Source: Clostridiales bacterium (GTDB lineage Bacteria > Bacillota > Clostridia > Oscillospirales > Oscillospiraceae). Taken from it: a stretch of DNA of 64,000 bases. How positions within the stretch are numbered: the first letter of the stretch is position 1; the number at the start of each line of letters is the position of its first letter. Position numbers and translations under genes: made by a program. The DNA is taken from assembly GCA_014799475.1 (NCBI GenBank), contig JAAVHX010000024.1, positions 31,555-95,554 on the forward strand, read 5' to 3'. Below are positions 44,201 to 50,879 of this stretch, piece after piece. The notes under the pieces were generated by a model. The model was not told where the DNA came from and did not search any database. It saw only the letters and a program-made list of their open reading frames with translations.

Positions 44201-44311
44201 TTTCAGCAGCAGCCGGAGGATCATGACCACGGCGGCGGCATAGGCGGCGGTGACGCTCATCTCCCACAGGGGGGCAAGCGATTGGAACAGGGCGTTCAAA
44301 AAGTCAAGCAT
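41210..44311 (-). CDS. BlaR1-like M56 metalloprotease with large FG-GAP/VCBS-like extracellular domain
   Basis: 1,033 residues, far longer than BlaR1 (about 600). The M56 domain has membrane helices, a Pro/Asn/Gln-rich extracellular loop (IQPQNPAQNITPNQPANG), HExxH in ILCHERAHLRRLDHI and ACDEAVIRRLG. The last helix (ALWIVVVSVIAAILAAVCLL, about 330-350) is followed by about 680 extracellular residues containing Asp-rich calcium-loop motifs DMDRDGVNELVIY, DFDGDGENEVVFS and DFDGDGHVEHAFF, as in FG-GAP/VCBS beta-propeller repeats. No penicilloyl-serine motif is seen. Start overlaps the BlaI-like stop by 8 bp. Ligand unknown. Confidence 0.82.
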   Translation of the reverse strand: MLDFLNALFQSLAPLWEMSVTAAYAAAVVMILRLLLKKRAPRQVLCLLWLVVFARLLIPVSLESPLSIVPNALPGQEQQIHLPNQPSGAGQPVTPIQPQNPAQNITPNQPANGTVTPVTNNPAAPSLSIPEGVTPAAPQPEAPAPSPWQTVLAGVWLAGAASLTLYALFSYLRLRRCLFDAIRAEDGAWEHPAVNSPFILGFVRPRIYLPAGLAGQPRQFILCHERAHLRRLDHIVKPVCWVALALHWFNPAVWAAYILMSRDIEAACDEAVIRRLGPKVKADYSATLLALATNGRVPAPCPLAFDEGNAKGRIKNVLRYRRPALWIVVVSVIAAILAAVCLLTDPVAAKAPDDDPNADPSPNVSSSQEPVDFADTLLDPWMKELLDGERTFSSIFNNEAYGINDLRSFYYGDDQLLDAVVEMGKLAIVDMDRDGVNELVIYPVGDPNDSYEIFNNIGYLILRRQGDDIYGWAYGPRICGDLKADGTYHWSSGAADWGYASMSFNGNEPVSNDFTWCQSAQELGIIELYFVDGQRATQEEFDAACFAQRDKPDPIWYTYTDGVLAPWLPDNLELVSQTDPVSDTGEAKLWLQDGEIPWLEWNGSTSRLNNLVTPAQAPGVNCRDFDGDGENEVVFSYNFNGFLQLDLYEWEGNSPVLAATYNTQQLLLRFNQNNVAAYNRDTRGLTVTYSHTEGSMDDPNYSRHLVSGSCTLPDGFFNGGYEHIRDGYPHVYANGFHLSYLKDDANEYYFDFEFYLADETMQELGYVDLGPDSWYADHYMIGKPVGVIGFTLRYDGTQWRVREADALVMDYQDETGPIDDTAADPSPEPSPTTSAAPTACEHGLDNAISGWSNGYLVLTCELDGAAYPVPAVTQGSWEPGISEDFDGDGHVEHAFFQNGLMMIVDWEAGQLVTSAFDPSSTFAAFDQGRTWEMAEDYTALTVSYLGRTVQVPLYISGGTSYPDVAIAHPFTPETIYPYTGYIFRGGHFDMSSPVALGKVYSDRVSLYAHWSVRYTGGGFQVLSDSFQFELVPQ

Positions 44312-44678
44312 GGTGATCCCCCTCTCTGTAGCGGTCGATGATGGCCTTCAGCTCGTCGGCCTCGTCGTCGGAAATGGTGCGGCCCCCCATGAAGTGGGCC
44401 AGGAAGGAGGGCAGCGAGCCCTCAAAGGCGCGGTCCACCACCGCGCGGCTCTCCTCCCGGAGAATTTGCTCCTTGGGGATGGCGGCGGTGACCATGGCAT
44501 TTTCGTTGAGCAATATGCCCTTCTCCACCAGCTTTTTCAGCACGGTGTAGGTGGTGGACTTCTTCCAGCCCAGCTCCCGCTGGGACAGCTCCACCAGCTT
44601 TCCGGAGGGGAGGGGCTCGTGATCCCAGACAATACAGGCGAAGCGGTACTCGCCCTCGGCTAATCTCAGATGATCCAT
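44304..44678 (-). CDS. BlaI/MecI/CopY-family repressor (second copy)
   Basis: 124 residues: winged helix LAEGEYRFACIVWDHEPLPSGKLVELSQRELGWKKSTTYTVLKKLVEKGI. About half identical by eye to the first BlaI-like protein (33981), sharing WKKSTTYTVL. Ribosome site AAGGAGGAACC. Co-transcribed and translationally coupled with the protease gene. Its promoter carries palindromic operators different from those of the first pair, implying separate specificity. Confidence 0.92.
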   Translation of the reverse strand: MDHLRLAEGEYRFACIVWDHEPLPSGKLVELSQRELGWKKSTTYTVLKKLVEKGILLNENAMVTAAIPKEQILREESRAVVDRAFEGSLPSFLAHFMGGRTISDDEADELKAIIDRYREGDHHA

Positions 44679-44733
44679 TGGGGTTCCTCCTTAAGGGGCC
44701 GTCCCGGCGCGTCCGTCTGTGGAGCGGCCTGTT

Positions 44734-44788
44734 GGTCTACTGCTATCGACCTCAATGGCAGTCTATCACGATAGACCAACCCTGTCAA
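44734..44788 (-). promoter_or_regulatory. Promoter and operators of the second blaI-blaR1-like operon
   Basis: Minus strand TTGACA (44788-44783), 17-bp spacer, TAGACT (44765-44760). Palindrome GTCTATC-AC-GATAGAC (44761-44776) covers the -10 and spacer; GGTCTACTGCTATCGACC (44734-44751) lies just downstream. Both resemble BlaI dyads. Confidence 0.72.
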
Positions 44789-44907
44789 CCCCTGATTTCC
44801 AAAATTCAGCAAATAATTTTTTATCTTGACAAAAAAGTCCCACAGGTGTCGGACATAGAAAACCGCGGGGTGTAAGATATTCGGCTTTGGGGCGCAGTAA
44901 TAGGTGA

Positions 44908-44919
44908 ATCAAGCTTGAT
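44908..44919. promoter_or_regulatory. Perfect 12-bp palindrome upstream of the ECF sigma gene
   Basis: ATCAAGCTTGAT, 27 bp before the ATG; possible operator, but short enough to be chance. A TTGACA at 44827-44832 is present upstream without a convincing -10. Confidence 0.3.
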
Positions 44920-44945
44920 GGACTTTTTGACCGGGAGGTGGAGAG

Positions 44946-45497
44946 ATGGGGGATCAAGAGCTGCTGGACGCGCTGCGGCGCACGCCTGAGCAGGGCATGG
45001 CCGCCCTCATGGAGCAGTACGCGGGGCTGGTCTATGCCGTGGTGAAGCGCAGGCTGCCGGGGGACTTATTCTGCCCCGCCGATGTGGAGCTCTGCGCGGC
45101 GGACACGTTCAGCGAATTCTATCTGGATCTGGACAAATACGACCCGGGGAAGGGGAGCATCCGCTCCTGGCTGTGCGTGATCGCCAGGCACAACGCCCAG
45201 GATCTGGTGCGGCGGCGGTACCGCGAGACGGGGGTGATACCCCTGGACGGGGAGCTGGAAGCCGCCGCCGGGGTCGTGCTGGAGAGCGGCCTGGAGGAGC
45301 GGGAGCTGCGCCGGGCTGTGCTGGAAGCGGTGCGGGGCCTTGGGGAGCCGGACCGGGAGATCATCCTGCGCAAGTACTATCTGGGCGAGCGCACCCGGGA
45401 GATCGCGGCGCGGCTGGGGCTGACGGTTTCCAACGTGGACACCCGGGCGCACCGGGCCGTTGAAAAGCTGCGGGACAAGCTGAAGGAATGGGGGTAA
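44946..45497 (+). CDS. ECF-type RNA polymerase sigma factor
   Basis: 183 residues. Sigma region 2 (MEQYAGLVYAVVKRRL...TFSEFYLDLDKYDPGKGSIRSWLCVIARHNAQDLVRRR) and region 4 (EAVRGLGEPDREIILRKYYLGERTREIAARLGLTVSNVDTRAHRAVEKLRDKL) with no regions 1 or 3. Ribosome site GGGAGGTGGAG. Directly followed by a membrane protein likely to be its anti-sigma factor, so the pair should respond to an envelope signal. Confidence 0.92.
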   Translation: MGDQELLDALRRTPEQGMAALMEQYAGLVYAVVKRRLPGDLFCPADVELCAADTFSEFYLDLDKYDPGKGSIRSWLCVIARHNAQDLVRRRYRETGVIPLDGELEAAAGVVLESGLEERELRRAVLEAVRGLGEPDREIILRKYYLGERTREIAARLGLTVSNVDTRAHRAVEKLRDKLKEWG

Positions 45498-45502
45498 CCA
45501 CA

Positions 45503-47038
45503 GTGAAAAGAACGCTGACAGAATTGTTGGATGGGTGCGGGCCGGAGGAGCTGGACCGGCTGCTGCCCGAGGAATTTGACACGGCCCTGCCGGAGGGGGC
45601 CATGGAACGGATGAGGGAAAGGGCCTTTGAAAAAGCCTTCGGGCAGGCGCCGAACAAGAAGCGGACCCGGGTCCGTCCGTGGCTGCGCTGGGCGGCGGCG
45701 GCCTGCCTGGTGCTGGCGGTGGGGCTGGCCGGGGTGGCCTACGCCGCCGAGGCCAGGGAATACGGCGCGGCGGTGCGGTTTTTTGACGAGAATGGCCTGT
45801 CTATGGAGGGGCTGAGCCGGGAGGACGTGAAGGCGGTGTACCGGGACATCACCACCCAATGCTTCAGCTATGACAAGACGGCGGAGGTCATTGAGCGCGG
45901 CGTGCCCGGGGTGGAGATCTCCCAGCGGGAGCCCACGCCGGAGGAGCTGGCGGAGCTGTGGAACAGCAGGGACCCCAGCAAAAACCCCGCCGCGAGCCCG
46001 TGGGTGGAGCTGGACTACCGCGTGTTGATCGGGGACAGGTATGACGAGGAGCTGGGCTTCAACGTTTTTGAGCGGTGCTGGCTGAGCCGCTATCAGGACG
46101 GCGTCCAGGTCTGGCAGGCGGAGTTTGACCAATTCTGTGTGGATGGGTGGACCCCCGTGTCCGGGGCCACGGCGGTGTGGGGCTGTACCAGTACCTGGAG
46201 CAGCGAGGAGCCCATTGATACGTGGCTGGCCAGGGTGGACGACACCGGAAACGTACTGTGGGAGACCAAGCTGGACCACGGCTACAAGTGGGAGCATATC
46301 TCCGCCGTGATCGACAACGGGGACGGCACCTGGGCGGTGATCAGTTGGGGGGACTACGAGGTGATCTGCCTGTCGCAGTATTCCGATACCGGGGAGGAAT
46401 TGAGCTTTTGCAGGACCGAGATGGGCACATACAGCATCCGAAACGCCATCAGGCTGGGTGAGGACTATCTGCTCTGGCTGGAAAACTATATGAACGATGA
46501 CAAGTCGGAAAGGCTGGTGAAGATGGATCGAGAGGGCAGGGTGATCGACGGTTTCAGCTACGAGGGGAAGGACTGCGACTATTTCCTGAAGGATATGGCG
46601 GAGTTCAATGGCCGGGTGTACCTGTCCGCCTGCGCGGTCCCCAAACTGGAGGACGAGGAGTGCGGCGCCGAAGGCCGGTATGAGATCGCAGGCATTTTGG
46701 ACTATATCTTTGTCAATGATCTCATGGGTATCACCAGTGAGGAGCTGACCCCCCTGGTGCGGGACAACTACACGGCGGTGCTGCTGGTGTGCGACCCGGA
46801 AGGCGGCGCGCCGGAGACCTTCTACGCCATCAAGGGCTCCCTGGGGGCCGGGCTGACGGTGAATGAACAGGGGGAACTGGTCTGGGACGTGGAGAGCGTG
46901 GCGGAGACGTTTTTCTCCCCGGCCACCAGCTCGTTCACCATTGGCGGTACCAGCCAGGTGTTCCGCTATACCTTTGATCGGGCCGGCGTTTTGGTCAGCC
47001 AGGCAGATACTGGGGAGACGGTGCCTTACCGCCGCTGA
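45503..47038 (+). CDS. Membrane anti-sigma-like protein with large extracellular domain
   Basis: 511 residues from GTG 45503 (GGGGG upstream); ATG 45488, which overlaps the sigma gene, is an alternative. A cytoplasmic N-terminus of about 65 residues (LLPEEFDTALPEGAMERMRERAFEKAFGQ), one membrane helix (WLRWAAAACLVLAVGLAGVAYA), then about 420 extracellular residues with repeated Trp/Asp beta-strand units (DTGNVLWETKLDHGYKW, GDGTWAVISWGDYEVICLSQYS), suggesting a propeller-like sensor. Position immediately after an ECF gene supports an anti-sigma role. No zinc-binding ZAS motif is seen. The specific family is not recognised. Confidence 0.68.
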   Translation: MKRTLTELLDGCGPEELDRLLPEEFDTALPEGAMERMRERAFEKAFGQAPNKKRTRVRPWLRWAAAACLVLAVGLAGVAYAAEAREYGAAVRFFDENGLSMEGLSREDVKAVYRDITTQCFSYDKTAEVIERGVPGVEISQREPTPEELAELWNSRDPSKNPAASPWVELDYRVLIGDRYDEELGFNVFERCWLSRYQDGVQVWQAEFDQFCVDGWTPVSGATAVWGCTSTWSSEEPIDTWLARVDDTGNVLWETKLDHGYKWEHISAVIDNGDGTWAVISWGDYEVICLSQYSDTGEELSFCRTEMGTYSIRNAIRLGEDYLLWLENYMNDDKSERLVKMDREGRVIDGFSYEGKDCDYFLKDMAEFNGRVYLSACAVPKLEDEECGAEGRYEIAGILDYIFVNDLMGITSEELTPLVRDNYTAVLLVCDPEGGAPETFYAIKGSLGAGLTVNEQGELVWDVESVAETFFSPATSSFTIGGTSQVFRYTFDRAGVLVSQADTGETVPYRR

Positions 47039-47066
47039 AGCCGGGTGGGAAGGTCAGACAGCGGCA

Positions 47067-47107
47067 AGGACAGCCCTGGGCGGTGCCCAGGGCTGTCCTC
47101 AGCTTTT
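47067..47107. terminator. Terminator between the anti-sigma-like gene and sigK 3' segment
   Basis: 15-bp stem AGGACAGCCCTGGGC / GCCCAGGGCTGTCCT, loop GGT, then CAGCTTTTTT; overlaps the sigK end at 47099. Confidence 0.85.
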
Positions 47108-47593
47108 TTCATATTCGAGTTTGAGCTTTTCCAGAGCTTTTTTTTCGATGCGGGATACATAGGACCGGGAGATGCCGCACAGCGACGCGATTTCCCGCTG
47201 GGTAAGGGGAGGACGGTTATCCAGCCCATACCGCAGGCGGATGATGTGGGCCTCCCGCCCGGTGAGGCAGGCGTCCACGCACCGGCGCACCTTGGCGCAG
47301 GCGTCCCGTAGATCCAGCTCCTCCAGCATGTTGTCGTCCACCCGCACCACGTCGATGAGGGACAGGGAGCCGTTTTCACCGTCGCCGTCCAGAGAATCCG
47401 ACAAGGACAGTTCCCCCTGGAGCTTGCGCTGGGCTCTGAAGTACATCAGGATCTCATTTTCGATGCACCGGCTGGCATAGGTAGCAAGCCGCACATTTTT
47501 GTCCGGCTTAAATGTGGACACCCCTTTGATCAGCCCGATGGTTCCAATGGAGATCAGGTCGTCCTGGTCGCCGTTGGGGGTGTAGTACTTTTT
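47099..47593 (-). CDS. sigK: Sigma-K, 3' (C-terminal) segment of a split gene
   Basis: Encodes KKYYTPNGDQDDLISIGTIGLIKG..., then TYASRCIENEILMYFRAQRKLQ (region 2), LSLIDVV, and region 4 PLTQREIASLCGISRSYVSRIEKKALEKLKLEYEKS. The match to sigma-K is clear, but the segment lacks a proper start and the N-terminal region. Codon AAA at 47593-47591 is the junction codon: joining it to GTG at 57028-57026 gives ...HIVKKYY... in frame, total 229 residues (B. subtilis sigma-K is about 240). The ORF-track entry from 47521 only covers part. Functional only after excision of the intervening element. Confidence 0.93.
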   Translation of the reverse strand, partial: KKYYTPNGDQDDLISIGTIGLIKGVSTFKPDKNVRLATYASRCIENEILMYFRAQRKLQGELSLSDSLDGDGENGSLSLIDVVRVDDNMLEELDLRDACAKVRRCVDACLTGREAHIIRLRYGLDNRPPLTQREIASLCGISRSYVSRIEKKALEKLKLEYEKS

Positions 47594-49221
47594 AGACGGT
47601 TGAAGCGGAAGGAAGAACTTGGCCGATGGAAAACGACCCCGGTGGGGTCGCCAAATTTCAGGTGGATATCCAGGTGTATTTCCTCTTTTGTGCTGCCTTT
47701 TTTGACGACTATATGGTCTAAAATCGTGGTCACCAGGGCGGAATTGATGCCGTTTTGGAAGGAGAGCTCCTGCTCTAAAGCTGCTCTGACTTCACCAAGC
47801 TGCTCAGTGGTTTTCCGTCCCTTTTCCGCTTCCGTTCGGAGCGCCGTCAAGCGGCCCTCCAACGCTTCGATTTGCTCATTGAAACCGTCATTGCGCTGCT
47901 TGAATTCCGCCATGGAGATGATGCCTTCAATGCTCATCTCCAGCAGACGGTCTTTTTTTGCCTGGATGACGGATATATCTTCCTGGACACGTTGGGTGTC
48001 CTGAGCGTAGTCGTGCTCGTCCGGGACAGACTGGATCATTTTTATCAGCGTGTCAATGATGGCCCGTTTGTCTTGGATCAGTTGGGTAAATATGTGGGCC
48101 ATGATCTGATCCAACTCTGTAGTCCGCAATTGGGGCGCGGAGCACCCCGCCCGTCCCCGGTTGCGGTACTCTCGGCATTGCCAGGTTTCTGTCTGGCCTT
48201 TGGAACTTTTGATCACCTGCCGGTGAAAACTGGTTCTGTGCTCTTCGCAGATAATTTTCCCGCTGTAGGGGTAGCGGTTGTGGAACTCGGCAGCACTCTG
48301 GTGGGACATCATCTGCTGGCTGCGGCGCTTGTAGAGTGCATTGGCCCGATTCCACAGCTCCTCGGACACGATGGCCGGGATAGATGGATCCGGATAGGTG
48401 ACCCACTCACTCTCGTCCAGGAAAATCTTTCGCTTGCTGCGGTAGTCCACAGTTTGACTTTTATTTGCGCAGTACCAGCCTTTGTATTTGGGGTTGCAGA
48501 GGATATGGCGGATAGTGAGCACATTGAAAGCATTGCCCTGGCGGCTGGTGAAACCCTCGTCATACAGGGTCTGAGAGATGCGCCGGATGCCCATCTGTTG
48601 ATTGGCGTAGAGCTCGAAGATTCGCTGTACCACTTGAGCCTCGGTTTCGTTGATCGTCAGCACGCAGTCCTTTTTGTCATAGCCCCACAGTTTGTCGTTC
48701 CCCAGTACGTGGCCATTTTTGATGGCCTGCCGAAAGCCAAATTTCAGTCGTTCCGACAGTTTGCGCACCTCGTCTTGGGCTACGCCCGCCATGACTACCA
48801 GACGAAACTCGCTGTCGCTGTCTAGAGTATTAATGTTGTCGTTCTGAAACAGCACCCCTACATCGTGTTCCAACAGCTCCTGGGTGTATTTGATGCTGTC
48901 CAGGGTGGAACGGGAAAAGCGGGATATCTCCTTCGTGATGATGAAGTCAAAGCGCCCCGCTTTGGCGTCCGTTATCATCCGATTGAAGCTATCCCGCTTT
49001 TTTGTGCTTGTCCCGCTGATTCCTTCGTCCACGTAGCCTTGGATGTAGGTCCAGTTTCGTTTTTCTTGGATGAACTGTGTGTAGTACTGCACCTGATTTT
49101 CCAAACTGTTAAGCTGCTCATCCTTGTCGGTGGAAACCCGGGCGTAGAAGGTCACCCGCAGGGGGAGGTCGAAAATGGTCTTTCCGTTGCGCATTTCATT
49201 GCGGATTCTAAGTATATTCAC
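47554..49221 (-). CDS. Large serine recombinase, probable sigK-element excisionase (SpoIVCA-like)
   Basis: 555 residues from GTG 49221 (AAGGAGG 9 bases upstream). Resolvase catalytic domain with Ser30 in FYARVSTD, plus ITKEISRFSRSTLDSI. Recombinase domain (DKLWGYDKKDCVLTINETEAQVVQRIFELYA), zinc-ribbon (GKIICEEHRTSF...WQCREY) and a coiled-coil motif (QAKKDRLLEMSIEGIISMAEFKQRND) follow. The gene ends across the attachment site: the last 13 codons lie in sigK sequence in another frame. This end-of-element position and orientation fit the enzyme acting on these att sites. Confidence 0.9.
   Translation of the reverse strand: MNILRIRNEMRNGKTIFDLPLRVTFYARVSTDKDEQLNSLENQVQYYTQFIQEKRNWTYIQGYVDEGISGTSTKKRDSFNRMITDAKAGRFDFIITKEISRFSRSTLDSIKYTQELLEHDVGVLFQNDNINTLDSDSEFRLVVMAGVAQDEVRKLSERLKFGFRQAIKNGHVLGNDKLWGYDKKDCVLTINETEAQVVQRIFELYANQQMGIRRISQTLYDEGFTSRQGNAFNVLTIRHILCNPKYKGWYCANKSQTVDYRSKRKIFLDESEWVTYPDPSIPAIVSEELWNRANALYKRRSQQMMSHQSAAEFHNRYPYSGKIICEEHRTSFHRQVIKSSKGQTETWQCREYRNRGRAGCSAPQLRTTELDQIMAHIFTQLIQDKRAIIDTLIKMIQSVPDEHDYAQDTQRVQEDISVIQAKKDRLLEMSIEGIISMAEFKQRNDGFNEQIEALEGRLTALRTEAEKGRKTTEQLGEVRAALEQELSFQNGINSALVTTILDHIVVKKGSTKEEIHLDIHLKFGDPTGVVFHRPSSSFRFNRLKSTTPPTATRTT
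47574..47614. other. Attachment site at the sigK 3' junction
   Basis: Core TT at 47592-47593. The element side CGGTTGAAGCGGAAGGAA (47597-47614) is one arm of the attP dyad; the chromosomal side is GTGTAGTACTTT, coding sigma-K residues KKYY. Confidence 0.85.
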
Positions 49222-49390
49222 GCTGTCCCGCCTCCTTTGTCAAGCACACAGGATACCTGAAAAGCGGGGGAATATCTATCACAGAATGTACCAAATCCAC
49301 CGCGTTTAAATAGGTGGTTTTCGACAAAAGACCTTGGTCGTGAACCGTGTCCAGAAGGACGCTCATCAGCTCTTGCTGTGCGCTTTCCAT
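49208..49390 (-). CDS. Small protein upstream of the recombinase; possible directionality factor
   Basis: 60 residues from ATG 49390 with a good ribosome site (GAGGTGAT, 7 bases). Overlaps the recombinase start by 14 bp, so it is coupled to it. Sequence MESAQQELMSVLLDTVHDQGLLSKTTYLNAV... suggests a short helical domain with a basic/aromatic tail (DIPPLFRYPVCL). I do not recognise a family. In C. difficile a small protein encoded in the sigK element is the recombination directionality factor; position and size make this the first candidate here, but sequence relation was not tested. Confidence 0.6.
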   Translation of the reverse strand: MESAQQELMSVLLDTVHDQGLLSKTTYLNAVDLVHSVIDIPPLFRYPVCLTKEAGQREYT

Positions 49391-49432
49391 GTTGCATCAC
49401 CTCGTTTTATGGATATGTGGGGACATAAAGGA

Positions 49433-49462
49433 AAATGCCGGATGCGTTAGCATCCGGCATTT
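49433..49462 (-). terminator. Terminator at the end of the four-gene element operon
   Basis: 13-bp stem AAATGCCGGATGC / GCATCCGGCATTT with loop GTTA; the stop codon of the 49447 gene lies in the loop. On the minus strand it is followed by TTCC, so it probably separates that operon from the small ORF + recombinase unit. Confidence 0.7.
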
Positions 49463-49818
49463 ATTTCTTGTGCTCTCGTTAAGTCAAAGCGAGCGATTAA
49501 GTATTCAGGATAGACCGCACCTGGAATCCGATAGGATTTATCCACATCCCATTCCATTTTTGCAGCAAGCAACTGGCAAAGCGCTCTGCTGCGGATGCGA
49601 AAGCTGACGTGTTTTCCCGGCAGATTCTTGTACAGCGCTTTCGGAACGCGAAATGACGTAAACTCCTTTTTGTGATATGGTTGTATGGCCAATTGCATCG
49701 TGTCAGGGTTGATTAGAAAACGGACATAGGCTGGGTGTCCCATTTTCTGAAAAACGCTGCAAAATACATAAACAGTATCGCAGCCCAGATAGAATGAAAG
49801 ATATGCGGGTTCAGCCAT
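49447..49818 (-). CDS. Element protein A, diverged relative of the recombinase-associated domain
   Basis: 123 residues, function unknown. Contains VRFLINPDTMQLAIQPY and CQLLAAKMEWDVDKSYRIPG...ARFDL, aligning by eye with VQLLIHP-QRKLAIRPC and ALFQIMDW--EYQYRVRG...IIFD of the second recombinase C-terminus. It is the shortest and most diverged member of the four. ATG overlaps the stop of the preceding gene (ATGGCTGA, 8 bp). Last gene of the operon. Confidence 0.65.
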   Translation of the reverse strand: MAEPAYLSFYLGCDTVYVFCSVFQKMGHPAYVRFLINPDTMQLAIQPYHKKEFTSFRVPKALYKNLPGKHVSFRIRSRALCQLLAAKMEWDVDKSYRIPGAVYPEYLIARFDLTRAQEINAGC

Positions 49819-50260
49819 TTTCCTGTACCAGCTTCATGCCCTGCCAGAGCTCGGGCTGGTTGAAGTCAAATAGAAGCATCAGTTTCTTATCAAATTTGAC
49901 CAGCTTCCCATTGGTGCGGTATTGATATGTATCGTCCCAGCCCCATTTTGTGAAGAGCTGACGGGTGAATAGGGAACACTCCATCTTGGTGGTTTTCGGC
50001 TTGGACGGATCACGGATCCAGTTAATGGCATCCGGCTCCTTGGAGGGCACAGGTTTGACGAGGATTTTCCGCTGCTCAAGATTGACAAGCATCTGCACCG
50101 ATTCACAGTTGTTCAAAGCACTGTAAGCGGGCACGTTGAATGAAATGGCGGTATTCCATAATTTTAGCGATGGTTCCAGCATCCGGCTGAAATAGAGACC
50201 GCGTACTACTTGAAAGCCGTCCATACTGATGTCGCCGATCACAAAATCTGTCTGTCCCAT
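49811..50260 (-). CDS. Element protein B, recombinase-associated domain
   Basis: 149 residues with GFQVVRGLYFSRMLEPSLKLW, ISFN, VQMLVNLEQRKILVKPV, AINWIRD, CSLFTRQLFTKWGWDDTYQYRTNG and LLLFDFNQ. These motifs occur in the same order as in proteins C and A and the C-terminal third of the second recombinase. Strong ribosome site (GGAGG). No known family recognised; the conserved IR/W/C/W pattern suggests a compact alpha/beta domain. Confidence 0.7.
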   Translation of the reverse strand: MGQTDFVIGDISMDGFQVVRGLYFSRMLEPSLKLWNTAISFNVPAYSALNNCESVQMLVNLEQRKILVKPVPSKEPDAINWIRDPSKPKTTKMECSLFTRQLFTKWGWDDTYQYRTNGKLVKFDKKLMLLFDFNQPELWQGMKLVQENG

Positions 50261-50273
50261 ATCACAATACCTC

Positions 50274-50879
50274 CTATGCGTTGTCTGTGGTCACGTAGCC
50301 GTCCGCAAGGTCGATTTTATAAGCTTCCTCGTGCCGTTCTACGGGAGTCCCAAAATAATCCCGCCAATTCTCCGGCAAATAAGAGCGCCTCTTTTTCGAT
50401 TCGGTAGTGACAAACAACTCAAAATCTGATAAATTAAAAAGAAACAGCACTTCGCTTCCATAGACGGCGGGCTTCCCCAGCATCTTGTAGCGGTACCGCC
50501 TGTCCCATTGCATAAGGTCAAACAGCTTCGCCGCAAAGATATGGCAGCGCATATCCCGATTTCTGCGTTCTTTCTCACCGCCGCCGTTTGCCCAGCGCAG
50601 GGAATCCGGCGCGTCCGGGTCACAGGGGCGAATAATCAGCCTGCGCTGCTCCGGATGGATCAGCAGTTGGATGTGGGTGACGCTGGGGAACCGGCGCAGG
50701 CAGGCCATGTTGAATTTGATGCGGTCTGCCCAGACGGTGATAGCCGGTTCCCTTGTATGCGCAAACAACTCTGCCTTTGTGACCTGGTATCCCGCAAGAT
50801 CGATGATTTCCTGATCTTCGGCTGTCTCATCTAATGGTCTGATCTCATTGAATATATCTTGGTTGTCAATTTGCATTTG
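50274..50879 (-). CDS. Element protein C, recombinase-associated domain
   Basis: 201 residues from ATG 50879 (AGGTG upstream; the track's TTG 50885 is upstream). An acidic N-terminus (DETAEDQEIIDLA) precedes GYQVTKAELFAHTREPAITVW, RIKFNMACLRRF, IQLLIHPEQRRLIIRPC, DSLRWA, MRCHIFAAKLFDLMQWDRRYRYKMLG and LFLFNL; then a C-terminal extension YLPENWRDYFGTPVE matches LLPEGWESAFGEEFY of the second recombinase. It is the closest free-standing relative of that recombinase's tail. Overlaps its stop by 14 bp. Confidence 0.72.
   Translation of the reverse strand, partial: QMQIDNQDIFNEIRPLDETAEDQEIIDLAGYQVTKAELFAHTREPAITVWADRIKFNMACLRRFPSVTHIQLLIHPEQRRLIIRPCDPDAPDSLRWANGGGEKERRNRDMRCHIFAAKLFDLMQWDRRYRYKMLGKPAVYGSEVLFLFNLSDFELFVTTESKKRRSYLPENWRDYFGTPVERHEEAYKIDLADGYVTTDNA

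Noticed and set aside
47099-47521. Sigma-factor ORF read as an independent small sigma factor from GTG 47521
   Set aside because: No ribosome site, lacks the N-terminal region, and the reading frame continues upstream to the junction, where it joins the 5' segment.
49391-49432. CATAAAAC as a sigma-E -10 for the small ORF/recombinase unit
   Set aside because: No ATA at the right distance upstream; too weak to call, although mother-cell expression would make sense.
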